A stretch of 64,000 nt of DNA. Source: G965220825 sp965220825 (GTDB lineage Bacteria; Pseudomonadota; Alphaproteobacteria; UBA828). The notes beneath the pieces were generated by a model. The model was given only the letters and a program-made list of their open reading frames with translations, was not told where the DNA came from and made no database searches. This document shows, piece by piece, positions 17,798 through 26,968 of the stretch; position 1 is the stretch's first letter, and each line of letters opens with the position of its first letter. Both the position numbers and the translations under genes were made by a program. The stretch covers positions 310,001 through 374,000 of the forward strand of contig OZ244839.1 of assembly GCA_965220825.1 (NCBI GenBank), in the 5' to 3' direction.

Positions 17798-17945
17798 GGC
17801 TCGCTCCGCGTGGCTGTCCGTTTCGAACCGTCGTGAACGCCAAGCGGGCGCTCGACGGATCATCCCTCGATAGACGGATCCTGCTTTCAATATAAGCCTC
17901 CGGTTCCGTCGCCGCCAGCACCAGGAGGCCTGGGTGACGTATCAG

Positions 17946-17978
17946 AGTTTGTGTCAGGGGCAGGGAGGGGGGTACTCC
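17946..17978 (+). repeat. Left terminal inverted repeat of the IS256-family element
   Basis: Matches the reverse complement of 19166-19198 at about 21 of 33 positions. The best segments are TTTGTGTCAG at the outer side and ACTCC/TACTCC at the inner side. Confidence 0.65.
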
Positions 17979-18013
17979 AATGGTTTGCCAGAACCCACGA
18001 AAGGAGCACCCCC

Positions 18014-19204
18014 ATGCCGCAGTCCGCGACGATCAACAGCATACCGGCCGCGTTCCGAATGATGAAGAACATGCAAGCGCAAGGGGTCGAGTGGAGCGCG
18101 GACTACCGCAGCGCGGCGAAGGCGGCACTGAAGGCGGTGCTGGAGCAGCAGATGGGCGACCGGATCTCCAGCCACCTCGACACCATGGCGAGGCGCGGGA
18201 CCGCCGATCGGCGCAACGGCTATTACAGCCGCCAACTGATGTCCGAGCTCGGCGAGATCGAGCTCTGCGTGCCGCGCACCCGTACCTTCTCGGCGAACGT
18301 GGTGCTGCGCGCCTATGCCCGGCGCGCCCCCCATATCGACCGCCTGGTGCTTGCCTGCTTCGTGCTTGGGCTCAGCACACGCAAGGTGGCGGTGGCTCTG
18401 CAGACGATCCTCGGTCGGTCCATCAGCCCGGCCACGGTGAGCCGTATCGCCAAGACCCTCGACATCGCTGTCGCCGCCTTCCATCGCAGGCCGCTCAAGG
18501 ACGCCTACCCCGTGCTCATGCTCGACGGCGTGGTGCTCGCCCGCAAGACCGGCGCCGGCGCCCTCAGGCGCCCCGTCCTGGTGGCCCTCGGCATCCACGC
18601 CGACGGCAGGAAGGAGATCATCGACTACCGCTTGGCCACCGCTGAGAGCGCCGTCCAGTGGGAGCTGTTCCTCACAGACCTCTACCGCCGCGGCCTGCGC
18701 GGCGACGCCCTGGAGATCATCTGTACCGACGGCGGCGCTGGCCTCATCGCTGCCCTGCCCGTCGTCTACCCCGGCATCCCCCTGCAACGCTGCTGGGCGC
18801 ACAAGGTCAGAAACGTTCTCAATAAGGTCCGCAAACACCACCACGACCCCGTCAAGAAAGGCCTCCACAGGATCGTCAACGCCGCCAACAGACCCGCCGC
18901 CCTCGCCGCCGCACGCCGTTTCGCGGACAGATGGCAGGCAGACTACCCAAAGGCCGTTGCATGCCTGCGCAACGACCTCGACGAACTGCTCACATGCTTC
19001 CGATACAAAACTCTCGAACGACGCAAGCAAGTCAGGACCACCAACGCCATCGAGCGACGCTTCCGAGAAGTCCGGCGCAGGACAAGGCCCATGGGAACCT
19101 TCCAGGACAGAACCTCCATGGATCGCATCCTCTTCGCCGTCTTCACCCACGAAAACCAAAACCAGGGAGTGCCCACACTTTTCTCACTGACACAAAACAT
19201 TTGA
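18014..19204 (+). CDS. IS256-family transposase
   Basis: 396-residue DDE transposase of the IS256/mutator family, full length for the family. Catalytic residues visible: first Asp in VLMLDGVVL, second Asp in ICTDGGAGL, and Glu in the TTNAIERRFREVRRRTRPMG block. The family CxxH-like motif RCWAHKVRNVLNKV lies between them. The start at 18014 follows AAAGGAGCACC. The last coding codons lie inside the right inverted repeat, and the TGA stop (19202-19204) coincides with the TGACGT sequence that repeats outside the left end. The stop codon may thus come from target DNA rather than from the element. Nothing indicates inactivation. Confidence 0.93.
   Translation: MPQSATINSIPAAFRMMKNMQAQGVEWSADYRSAAKAALKAVLEQQMGDRISSHLDTMARRGTADRRNGYYSRQLMSELGEIELCVPRTRTFSANVVLRAYARRAPHIDRLVLACFVLGLSTRKVAVALQTILGRSISPATVSRIAKTLDIAVAAFHRRPLKDAYPVLMLDGVVLARKTGAGALRRPVLVALGIHADGRKEIIDYRLATAESAVQWELFLTDLYRRGLRGDALEIICTDGGAGLIAALPVVYPGIPLQRCWAHKVRNVLNKVRKHHHDPVKKGLHRIVNAANRPAALAAARRFADRWQADYPKAVACLRNDLDELLTCFRYKTLERRKQVRTTNAIERRFREVRRRTRPMGTFQDRTSMDRILFAVFTHENQNQGVPTLFSLTQNI
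19166..19198 (-). repeat. Right terminal inverted repeat of the IS256-family element
   Basis: Partner of 17946-17978; it overlaps the last codons of the transposase gene. Confidence 0.65.
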
Positions 19205-19313
19205 CGTTACCGAGGCCTGTGCGGCGGTGGACAAGACGCCGCCCGCAGGACTCTTTTGTGGGCGCGACAAACGGTCTAAAAGGCGGGACGGGACGTCTCG
19301 ACGGAGAATGGGG

Positions 19314-20900
19314 ATGCGCGATTTCCAGCGCCCGGGCCGTTCGCCGGTCTTCGGCACCGGCGGCTGCGCGGCGACCTCCTATCCGCTGGCAACGGCCGCG
19401 GCCATCGACATGCTGAAGGCCGGTGGCAACGCCGTCGATGCTGCCGTTACGGCCTGTGCGCTGCTCGGCGTGGTCGAGCCCCAGTCCACCGGCATCGGCG
19501 GGGACTGCTTCGCCCTCTACGCGCCCGGCGGCCGCGTGCCTCCGGTCGCGGTGAACGGCTCCGGCCCGGCGCCGGCGGCGGCCAGTGCGGATCGGCTGCG
19601 GGAGCAGGGCATGGACGCCATCGGCTTCCAGAGTCCCCACGCGGTCACCGTGCCGGGCGCCGTCCGCACCTGGGAGATGCTTCTGCGGGACCACGGCACC
19701 AAGGGGCTGGACGAGGCGCTTCAGCCCGCGATCCGCTACGCTGAGGAAGGCTATGTGGTCCATCCCCGCGTAGCCTGGGATTGGGCTTCCAACGCGGAGA
19801 AGCTCGCGGCCTGCGAGAACGCCGCGGCGATCTTTCTCTCCGGCGGGCAAGCGCCGCGGGCGGGAAGCCTCCATCGCCAGCCCGCGCTCGCCGGAACGTT
19901 GCGCCGCATCGCCGAGGGTGGCGCGGATGCGTTTTACGAAGGCGCCGTCGGCGAAGGAATCGCGGCCTATCTCGGTGCGAAGGGAAGCCCGATGACGGCC
20001 GACGATCTCGCCGCTTTCCGGCCGCAACAGGTAGAGCCGATCGCGACGCGCTACCGGGGTTACGACATCTATGAATGCCCGCCCAACGGACAAGGGCTGA
20101 TTGCGCTGCTGATCCTCAACATTCTTCAGGGCTTCGACGTGGCCGGCCTCGATCCGGTGGGGGCGGAGCGCTTCCATCTCCAGGCGGAGGCGACCCGTCT
20201 TGCCTACCGGGATCGGGCTGCACTCATTGCCGATCCCGACCGGGTCGAGGTGCCCACGGACGCGCTGCTTTCAGCCGACTACGCGGCTTCGCTCCGCCGC
20301 CATATCGACCGCTTTCAAGCCTTGCCGCCGGCGCTTCCGCCGGGCTGGCCGGATCATCGGGATACGGTCTATCTCACCGTGGTAGACGGCGAGGGGAACG
20401 CCATTTCCCTCATCAACTCGCTGTTCCACGCCTTCGGCAGCGGGCTCTGCGCGCCGGGCGGGATCATGCTCCAGAACCGGGGCGCGAGCTTCCGGCTGGA
20501 GCCCACGCACCCCAACGCGCTTGCGGGCGGCAAACGGCCCATGCACACCATCATACCCGGCATGATGGGGGAGGGCGCGCGCGCCGTCATGCCCTTCGGC
20601 GTGATGGGCGGCCACTACCAGGCCTGTGGCCACGCCCATTTTCTCTCCAACGTCATCGATTACGGCATGGACCCGCAGGCGGCGCTGGACTGCCCGAGGG
20701 CGTTCCATTTCGAAGATGTGCTGACGCTGGAAACCACCGTTCCGGATGAGGCGGCGCGGCTGCTTTCGGAATATGGCCACACCGTCCGGCGTGCCGATGC
20801 GCCCCATGGCGGCGGGCAGGCGATCCGTATGGACGGGGAGTCGGGCGTTCTCACCGGGGGCTCGGACCCGCGCAAGGACGGCTGCGCCCTCGCCTTCTGA
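19314..20900 (+). CDS. Gamma-glutamyltransferase family protein
   Basis: 528-residue Ntn-hydrolase precursor of the gamma-glutamyltranspeptidase family, which self-cleaves and then cleaves gamma-glutamyl bonds, as in glutathione. The N-terminal MRDFQRPGRSPV and GGNAVDAAVTACALLGVVEPQSTGIGGDCF are family signatures. The predicted nucleophilic Thr starts the small subunit in HRDTVYLTVVDGEGNAISLINS, and the C-terminal HTIIPGM and GGHYQACGHAHFLSN blocks are intact. No signal peptide is evident, so it is probably cytoplasmic, like the YwrD-type relatives. The ATG at 19314 has GGAG 7 bp upstream; the ATG at 19308 is too close to it. The gene is followed by a class II aldolase gene 34 bp downstream. 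Confidence 0.88.
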   Translation: MRDFQRPGRSPVFGTGGCAATSYPLATAAAIDMLKAGGNAVDAAVTACALLGVVEPQSTGIGGDCFALYAPGGRVPPVAVNGSGPAPAAASADRLREQGMDAIGFQSPHAVTVPGAVRTWEMLLRDHGTKGLDEALQPAIRYAEEGYVVHPRVAWDWASNAEKLAACENAAAIFLSGGQAPRAGSLHRQPALAGTLRRIAEGGADAFYEGAVGEGIAAYLGAKGSPMTADDLAAFRPQQVEPIATRYRGYDIYECPPNGQGLIALLILNILQGFDVAGLDPVGAERFHLQAEATRLAYRDRAALIADPDRVEVPTDALLSADYAASLRRHIDRFQALPPALPPGWPDHRDTVYLTVVDGEGNAISLINSLFHAFGSGLCAPGGIMLQNRGASFRLEPTHPNALAGGKRPMHTIIPGMMGEGARAVMPFGVMGGHYQACGHAHFLSNVIDYGMDPQAALDCPRAFHFEDVLTLETTVPDEAARLLSEYGHTVRRADAPHGGGQAIRMDGESGVLTGGSDPRKDGCALAF

Positions 20901-20934
20901 GGTAGCGGGCTGCGCGGTGGGACGCGGAGGAACA

Positions 20935-21669
20935 ATGTACGAGAGCGAGCGCGAGGCGCGGATCGATCTGGCGGCGGCCTACCGCGCGGCCTGCCATCAC
21001 GGGCTCAACGAAGGTATCTGCAACCACTTCACCCTGATGGTGCCCGGCAGCGACGACCGCTTTCTGCTGATCGGCTACGGGACCCATTGGAGCGAGGTGC
21101 GTGCGAGCGACCTTCTGGTCGTGGATCTGGACGGAACCCTGATATCCGGTGACGGCGTGGTGGAGCCTACGGCGCTCTATCTCCACGCGCGCGTCCACCG
21201 GGCACGGCCCGATCTGCGCTGTTTGATGCACACCCACCAGCCCCACACCCTTGCCATCGCCATGATCGAGGGAGGGCGGCTCGAGCCTGCGAGCCAGACG
21301 GCGCTGCGCTTCTGCCACCGGATGGCCTACGACCGGGACTATGACGGTCTTGCGCTGGACGACAGCGAAGGTGATCGGGTGGCGGCGGCCATGGAGGGGA
21401 CGGATATCCTTCTCATGGGCAATCACGGTGTGATGGTGGGCGGTCCTCACGTCCCCAAGACCTATGACGACCTCTACTATCTGGAGCGCGCGGCCATGGT
21501 GCAGAACATCGCGCTCGCGACCGGCCGCCCGCTCGCCATGATTCCGCCGGACATGCAGGCGGAGGCCGCGCGGCAAATGTCGGTCGACAACATGCACCGC
21601 TACGCCGTGGACCACTTTGAGGCCGTCAAGCGCCTGCTGGACCGTACCGACCCCGACTACCGGCATTAG
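20935..21669 (+). CDS. Class II aldolase/adducin-domain protein
   Basis: 244-residue protein with the class II (zinc) aldolase/adducin fold. Metal-ligand pattern: HTHQPH near residue 100 and a later conserved NHGVMVGG. Family helices LAAAYRAACHHGLNEGICNHFT and the SGDGVVEPTALYLHARVH strand are intact. Known members cleave or epimerise sugar phosphates (fuculose-, ribulose-phosphate), while many adducin-like bacterial ones act on unidentified substrates. The start at 20935 has GGAGG 4 bp upstream. Short spacing places it in one transcription unit with the gamma-glutamyltransferase gene, but no shared pathway is obvious. Confidence 0.85.
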   Translation: MYESEREARIDLAAAYRAACHHGLNEGICNHFTLMVPGSDDRFLLIGYGTHWSEVRASDLLVVDLDGTLISGDGVVEPTALYLHARVHRARPDLRCLMHTHQPHTLAIAMIEGGRLEPASQTALRFCHRMAYDRDYDGLALDDSEGDRVAAAMEGTDILLMGNHGVMVGGPHVPKTYDDLYYLERAAMVQNIALATGRPLAMIPPDMQAEAARQMSVDNMHRYAVDHFEAVKRLLDRTDPDYRH

Positions 21670-21729
21670 GACCCGACATCTGCCGTCTCGCGCGATGCGG
21701 GTGCGGCATGACGGGAGGCGAGCTGCCGG

Positions 21730-22326
21730 CTATACCGCGCTTGAGGCCGGGCCGTACTCCTCCATGGCGTCCAGAAGCCAAGCGGCGAGGTAGAGAGCAA
21801 CGGAGCTGCGGACGGCGATTTCGAAAAGCGGAGCCTCGCCCGGACGGTGGAGCAGGATTTGGGCCTTGGCGAGGTTGGTCTGCGCCACCGCGCCGGGGCC
21901 GAAGGCGCGGGGGTGAAGGTCGAGCCGGCAGCCCTTCATCAGTATCTCGAGGGCTCGCGCGCCGGAGAGCGTGAGCCAGACGCGTGCGGCGCTCACATCG
22001 GTGAGGGCAGAGACGCGCCCCGAAAGCGCCTTCTGCAAGGCACTTTCCAGGGCATCCCGTTCCGCGAGTGGCGCTGTTGCGAGCCACTCGTCGGGGCCCA
22101 GGCGGAAGGCGCGCCTTTCGCCTCTGGCGGCGGCCTCGAGGCCCTGCGGAGGCGCCATGCCGAGGCCGGTGCCGAGGGTCTCCATGGCGCCGGCGGCGGA
22201 TATATCCAGCCGCAGGTCGAACTGGGCGCGCGGCGGCTCTTCCGCCAGCGCCGCACCATCCACGCGGGCCGGAAGCCTGTCGCCGAGCGGGGCCAGCGGG
22301 CTCCGGGGTGCGGGTGACTCAGCCAT
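21730..22326 (-). CDS. soxG: Sarcosine oxidase gamma subunit
   Basis: 198-residue gamma subunit of heterotetrameric sarcosine oxidase. It has the SoxG/GcvT-like pattern: LGPDEWLATAPLAERDALES, SALTDVSAARVWLTLSGARALEILMKGCRLDLHP and the terminal AVRSSVALYLAAWLLDAM. It is the last gene of the soxBDAG operon and overlaps soxA by 8 bp. The start at 22326 is fixed by that overlap and by the family N-terminus; an in-frame upstream start would run deep into soxA. Confidence 0.88.
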   Translation of the reverse strand: MAESPAPRSPLAPLGDRLPARVDGAALAEEPPRAQFDLRLDISAAGAMETLGTGLGMAPPQGLEAAARGERRAFRLGPDEWLATAPLAERDALESALQKALSGRVSALTDVSAARVWLTLSGARALEILMKGCRLDLHPRAFGPGAVAQTNLAKAQILLHRPGEAPLFEIAVRSSVALYLAAWLLDAMEEYGPASSAV

Positions 22327-25300
22327 CGCGGCGCGATCCTTCCGGATCGTAAAAGACGGGGTCAGCGATCTTGCAGGGCAGGGTCCGGCCCTTGAGGGCG
22401 GCAAAGATCGTCTCTCCCTTGCGCGCTCTTCCGCCCCGCACCAGGGCCAGAGCGATGGAGTGCCCGAGCGTGGGGCTCGCATAGCTGGAGGTAACGTGTC
22501 CGATCATCGGAAGCGGCGGCCTTCCCGGTGCATCCACCAGTTGCGCACCTTCCGGCAGAACGGCCCGGGGGTCTTCGGTCAGGAGTCCCACGAGCTGCTT
22601 GCGGTCGGTCCGGCGCGTATCGGCGCGCGCCCACGCCCGTTTGCCGAGAAAGTCGGATTTCTTGCGGGAGACGATCCAGTCCATGCCGAGGTCCTGGGGC
22701 GTGGTCGTGCCGTCCGTATCCTGGCCGACGATGATGTAGCCACGCTCGGCGCGCAGCACATGCATGGCCTCCGTGCCGTAGGGCGTTATTCCGTGGTCCG
22801 CGCCCGCTTCCATCAACGCCTCCCAGACGGTGAGCCCGTGAAACCACGGCACGTTTATTTCGTAGCCGAGCTCGCCGGAGAAGCTGATGCGGAAAATACG
22901 CGCGGGCACCCCGGCCACCGCACCGTGCCGCACGGTCATGAAGGGAAAGGTCTCCTTGTCGAGAGACATCTCCGGTGCCACGGAGGCCAGCACCGAGCGG
23001 GATTTGGGGCCTGCCAGCGAAAGCGTCGCCCATTGCTCGGTGACGGAGGTGCAGTAGACCCCGAGCTCGGGCCACTCGGTCTGAAGCCATTCCTCCAGCC
23101 AATGCATCACGGCGGCGGCGTTGCCGGTGGTGGTGGTCGCGAGGTAGTGGTGCTCGCCAAGCCGCGCCGTGGTGCCGTCGTCGAATATCATGCCGTCGTC
23201 CCGGCACATCAGCCCGTAACGCACCCTGCCGACGGGCAGCGACCTCCAATCGTTGGTGTAGACCCGGTCGAGCAGGTCGGCGGCATCCGGGCCCTGGATG
23301 TCGATTTTGCCGAGCGTGGACGCGTCCAGCAGGCCCACCGCCTCGCGCACCGCCCGGCACTCCCGCGCGACCGCCTCCTGCATGCCTTCGCCGGGACGGG
23401 GATACCACCGGGGCCTCCGCCATTGGCCGACGGTTTCGAACATCGCCCCCTGGGCCTCGTGCCACTCCTGCATGGGCGTGCGCCGCACCGGGTCCATGAG
23501 CAGGCCGCGGTCCCGCCCGGCCAGCGCTCCGAACGCGACCGGCGTGTAGGGCGGCCGGTAGGTGGTGACACCCACTTCCGGGATGGATTTCCCGAGAGCG
23601 TCGGCCAGGATGGCGAGGCCGTTCACGTTCGCCGTCTTTCCCTGGTCGGTACCCATGCCGACGGTGGTGTAGCGCTTGACATGCTCCACCGAGCGAAAGC
23701 CTTCGCGCGCCGCGAGCCCTATGTCCTGCGCCGTCACGTCGTCTTGATGGTCCACCATGTGCTTGGCCTTGCCATGGCCCACGGGCCGGCGGCCCGGTGC
23801 GAGCCAGAAGGGCTCCATGGCACCGGGCTCGGGCGCTTCCGTTTCAGGAATCGCCGGCGGTTCGCCGGAGCCGAAGCCCGCCTTCTTCGCGGCGCGCGCG
23901 CCGGCGGCGGCACCTTCGTCGAGGCAGACGGCGAGGCCGAAACTGCCGTTTGCCGCACCCGCGACCTCAAGCGGCCGGGTCGTCGCCCCGGGAACGAAGA
24001 TCCCGCGCTCCTCTTCGAAGGCAAGACGCCCGCCCGCCTGGCAGAAGAGGTGCACCGCCGGGTTCCAGCCGCCGGAGACGAGCACGCAATCGCAGGCGAT
24101 GCGCCGCGCCGGGCCGCGAAGGCCCGTGCCCGCGTCGTCGAGCGCCATCGCGGTGACGCCCCGCACCCGCCGCACGCCATGGGTGGCGGCGATGACCGCG
24201 CCGGTGTGGAGCGCGGCGCCGGCCTGCCGGAGCGCGTCGGCGAGGGGCGGCGCGGGTCCCCGCCGGCAGTCGATGACGGCGGCGACCGTTCCGCCTGCCT
24301 CGGCGAAGTCTCGCGCCGCCTCATAGGCGGCGTCGTTGTTGGTAAAGAGCACGGCTCGTTTGCCGGGAAGCGCCGCATAGTGGCGGATATAGAGCTGTGC
24401 GGCGGACGCCAGCAGGATGCCGGGCCGGTCGTTGTCCGCGAAGACCAGCGGGCGCTCATGGGCGCCGGTGGCGAGTACGACCTGCCGCGCCTTGACGGTC
24501 CAGAGCCGCTGGCGGGAGACCGCCGCGGGTGCGCGCCCGCCGAGGTGATCGGTGCGGCGCTCCAGTGCGCTCAACGTGTTGTGGTCGTAGTAGCCGAAGA
24601 GCGTGGTGCGCATCAGTACGCGGACATTGGGCATTGCCGAGAGGCGGGCCAGTGCGTCCGCCGCCCAGTCCGCGCCGTCCCGTCCGTCGATCCCGCGGGA
24701 GAGCCCCAGAAGCGCGCCGCCGGGTGCCGGGCGCTCGTCCATGAGGATCACCCGTGCACCGGTCTCGCCGGCGGCGAGTGCGGCGGCAAGGCCGCTCGCG
24801 CCCGCGCCCACGACCAGCACGTCGCAATGGGCGTTCATCCTGTCGTACCGGTCCGGGTCCGGTGCCGGGGGGGCACGCCCGAGGCCCGCCATGCGGCGGA
24901 TGGCGGGCTCGTAGAGCGCTTTCCAGAACGACGCCGGGCGCAGGAAGGTCTTGTAGTAGAAGCCCGCCGGGAGCAGCGGCGCCAGCCGGCCCGTCCAAGC
25001 ATTGAGATCGAAGGCCGCGCTCGGCCAGGCGTTGACGCCCTCGGCCCTGAGCCCGTCATAGAGTTCGATCTGGGTCGCGCGCATGTTGGGCTCGGTGCGG
25101 GCCCCGACGCCGAGCTGCACGAGCGCCGAGGGTTCCTCCGAACCCGCTGTGAGGATGCCGCGCGGACGGTGATACTTGAAGCTTCGGCCGGTCAGGTGGA
25201 CGCCGTTGGCAATCAGCGCAGACGCGAGCGTATCTCCCGCATGGCCTTCCAGCTGGCGTCCGTTGAAGGTGAAGCGGAGGCGCTGCTCACGGTCGATCCG

Positions 25301-25330
25301 TCCGCCGGCGGGAAGACGGAAGCGCATCAT
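22319..25330 (-). CDS. soxA: Sarcosine oxidase alpha subunit
   Basis: 1003-residue alpha subunit. Order seen: an N-terminal 2Fe-2S-ferredoxin-like fold (FTFNGRQLEGHAGDTLASALIANG), a linker, an NAD-binding Rossmann motif at about residue 170 (CDVLVVGAGASGLAAALAA), and a C-terminal half homologous to aminomethyltransferase (GKIDIQGPDAADLLDRVYTN, then AGPKSRSVL, SFSGELGYEINV, and GTEAMHVLRAERGYIIVGQD). The C-terminal half passes the oxidised methyl group to tetrahydrofolate. The complex converts sarcosine to glycine plus 5,10-methylene-THF and H2O2. The double ATG at 25330 overlaps the soxD stop (ATGA). Length agrees with the family. Confidence 0.95.
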   Translation of the reverse strand: MMRFRLPAGGRIDREQRLRFTFNGRQLEGHAGDTLASALIANGVHLTGRSFKYHRPRGILTAGSEEPSALVQLGVGARTEPNMRATQIELYDGLRAEGVNAWPSAAFDLNAWTGRLAPLLPAGFYYKTFLRPASFWKALYEPAIRRMAGLGRAPPAPDPDRYDRMNAHCDVLVVGAGASGLAAALAAGETGARVILMDERPAPGGALLGLSRGIDGRDGADWAADALARLSAMPNVRVLMRTTLFGYYDHNTLSALERRTDHLGGRAPAAVSRQRLWTVKARQVVLATGAHERPLVFADNDRPGILLASAAQLYIRHYAALPGKRAVLFTNNDAAYEAARDFAEAGGTVAAVIDCRRGPAPPLADALRQAGAALHTGAVIAATHGVRRVRGVTAMALDDAGTGLRGPARRIACDCVLVSGGWNPAVHLFCQAGGRLAFEEERGIFVPGATTRPLEVAGAANGSFGLAVCLDEGAAAGARAAKKAGFGSGEPPAIPETEAPEPGAMEPFWLAPGRRPVGHGKAKHMVDHQDDVTAQDIGLAAREGFRSVEHVKRYTTVGMGTDQGKTANVNGLAILADALGKSIPEVGVTTYRPPYTPVAFGALAGRDRGLLMDPVRRTPMQEWHEAQGAMFETVGQWRRPRWYPRPGEGMQEAVARECRAVREAVGLLDASTLGKIDIQGPDAADLLDRVYTNDWRSLPVGRVRYGLMCRDDGMIFDDGTTARLGEHHYLATTTTGNAAAVMHWLEEWLQTEWPELGVYCTSVTEQWATLSLAGPKSRSVLASVAPEMSLDKETFPFMTVRHGAVAGVPARIFRISFSGELGYEINVPWFHGLTVWEALMEAGADHGITPYGTEAMHVLRAERGYIIVGQDTDGTTTPQDLGMDWIVSRKKSDFLGKRAWARADTRRTDRKQLVGLLTEDPRAVLPEGAQLVDAPGRPPLPMIGHVTSSYASPTLGHSIALALVRGGRARKGETIFAALKGRTLPCKIADPVFYDPEGSRRDG

Positions 25331-25617
25331 GCGCCGCCGCCGGTTTGACGCGGCGGGCCGGACGCACCCAAGGGGTAAACCGCGAGAATTTCGTGGGTCT
25401 CCGTGTGGCGCACCATGTTGAACCAGCGCCGGCAGCCGTCCCGGTGCATCCAGCGCTCCGCGTGAGCCCCCTTGGGGTTGCGCCGCATGAAGAGGTAGTC
25501 CGCCCAGCCGGCGTCGTCGGTGGTGTCCGGGTCGGGGCGCGCGATATGGGCTTCGCCTCCGTACTGGAACTCGGTCTCCGGCCGCTCGCCGCACCAGGGG
25601 CAGGGGATCCACAGCAC
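25327..25617 (-). CDS. soxD: Sarcosine oxidase delta subunit
   Basis: 96-residue delta subunit with the zinc site CPWCGER at the N-terminus and conserved FQYGGEAHIARPDP, FMRRNPKGAHAERWMH and GCRRWFNMVRHTETHEI. Start is a GTG (25617) with GAGGGG upstream; no better ATG exists. It lies 20 bp after soxB and overlaps soxA by 4 bp. Confidence 0.95.
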   Translation of the reverse strand: MLWIPCPWCGERPETEFQYGGEAHIARPDPDTTDDAGWADYLFMRRNPKGAHAERWMHRDGCRRWFNMVRHTETHEILAVYPLGASGPPRQTGGGA

Positions 25618-25637
25618 GGCGCGCGCCCCTCGCGTTC

Positions 25638-26888
25638 CTAATGCGCGACGGCGGCGGCGGCGTGCTCGTCGATCAGCGCGCCCGTTGTGAACCGGTCGAG
25701 GGAGAAGGGGGCGTTCAGCGCATGCGGCTCGCCGGTCGCCATGGTGTGTGCCATGACCCAGCCCGAGCCGGGCGTCGCCTTGAACCCGCCGGTGCCCCAG
25801 CCGCCGTTGATGTAAAGGCCCTCCACGGGCGTCTTGCCGATAATGGGGGAGGCATCGGGGCAGATGTCCACGATACCCGCCCAGGAACGCATCATGCGCA
25901 CGCGGCTAAAGATCGGGAGCAGTTCCACCAGCGCCCCCGTCTGCGCTTCGATGACGTGGAGACCGCCACGTTGGCCGTAGGAGTTGGGCGGGTCGATGCC
26001 CGCGCCGATCACCAGCTCGCCCTTGTCGGACTGGCTCAGATAGACGTGCACCCCGTTGGACATGATGACGCAATGCAGCACCGGCTTGAGCGGCTCGGAG
26101 ACCAGCGCCTGCAAGGAGTGGCTCTCGATGGGCAGACGGAACCCTGCCATCTCCGCAAGCACCGAGCTGTGCCCTGCCACCACGACGCCCACCTTCTTCG
26201 CCTCGACGGTGCCCTGGGTGGTGCGCACGCCCGTGACCTTGCCGTTTGCGATGTCGAAGCCCGTGACCTCGCAGTTCTGGATGATGTCCACGCCCCGGGC
26301 GTCCGCGGCCCGGGCGAAGCCCCAGGCGACGGCGTCGTGGCGGGCAGTTCCGCCGCGGCGCTGCAGGGTGCCGCCCATGACCGGATATCGCGCCTTGGGA
26401 GAGATGTCGATTATGGGGCAGAAGGCCTTTACCTCTTCGGCCGTGAGCAATTCGGAATCGATCCCGTTCAGTCGGTTGGCATTGGCCCGCCGCGTGGCCT
26501 CCTGCAGGTCGTGGACATTGTGGATCAGGTTCAGCACCCCGCGCTGGCTGAACATCAGGTTGTAGTTGAGCTCCTGGGAGAGGCCTTCCCAGAGCTTCAG
26601 AGAGTGCTCGTAGAGTGCTGCGCTTTCGTCCCACAGATAGTTGGAGCGGACCACCGTGGTGTTCCGGCCGGTATTGCCGCCGCCGAGCCAGCCCTTCTCC
26701 AGCACCGCAATGTCGGTGATGCCGTGGCGCGCGGCGAGGTAGTAGGCGGTGGCGAGGCCGTGCCCGCCGGCGCCGACGATCACCACGTCGTAGGCGGGTT
26801 TCGGCGCCGGACTGCGCCACTGTTCCGGCCAGCGTTCGTGGTGGCTCAGCGCGTTTCGCGCCAGGCTGAAGATCGAAAACCGTTTCAT
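25638..26888 (-). CDS. soxB: Sarcosine oxidase beta subunit
   Basis: 416-residue FAD-dependent beta subunit of the DAO family. The N-terminal dinucleotide motif VVIVGAGGHGLATAYYLA is at about residue 35. It is followed by GGNTGRNTTVVRSNYL, a region typical of SoxB, and the C-terminal INGGWGTGGFKATPGSG FAD contact. The covalent FMN of the heterotetramer is attached to a His of this subunit; HSLQAL is present but I cannot assign that residue with certainty. First gene of soxBDAG; the promoter must lie in the 121 bp upstream. Confidence 0.95.
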   Translation of the reverse strand: MKRFSIFSLARNALSHHERWPEQWRSPAPKPAYDVVIVGAGGHGLATAYYLAARHGITDIAVLEKGWLGGGNTGRNTTVVRSNYLWDESAALYEHSLKLWEGLSQELNYNLMFSQRGVLNLIHNVHDLQEATRRANANRLNGIDSELLTAEEVKAFCPIIDISPKARYPVMGGTLQRRGGTARHDAVAWGFARAADARGVDIIQNCEVTGFDIANGKVTGVRTTQGTVEAKKVGVVVAGHSSVLAEMAGFRLPIESHSLQALVSEPLKPVLHCVIMSNGVHVYLSQSDKGELVIGAGIDPPNSYGQRGGLHVIEAQTGALVELLPIFSRVRMMRSWAGIVDICPDASPIIGKTPVEGLYINGGWGTGGFKATPGSGWVMAHTMATGEPHALNAPFSLDRFTTGALIDEHAAAAVAH

Positions 26889-26968
26889 TGCATCCCTGAT
26901 GAAAGGGCGTCCTACGATACCCCGCTCACACTGCCCGTGTCTCTTGGAACCAGCGCGCGTGGCACGTG

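Larger units (their letters stand above)
17941..19201 (+). mobile_element. IS256-family insertion sequence, apparently complete
   Basis: About 1.26 kb element holding one intact transposase gene, bounded by imperfect inverted repeats (17946-17978 and 19166-19198, about 21 of 33 positions matching; core TTTGTGTC). The hexamer TGACGT occurs immediately outside on both sides (17935-17940 and 19202-19207). The next bases differ (AT versus TA), so the expected 8-9 bp target duplication is only partly preserved. The exact ends are therefore uncertain by a few bases. It sits between the promoter side of the secreted pair and the gamma-glutamyltransferase gene. Confidence 0.8.

Noticed and set aside
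17954..19159. A 401-codon frame opposite the IS256 transposase gene
   Set aside because: Antisense of an intact transposase; no domain seen.
21971..25348. A 1125-codon open frame on the plus strand opposite soxA/soxG
   Set aside because: No recognisable motif, composition typical of antisense frames in high-G+C DNA, and the opposite strand carries intact sox genes.
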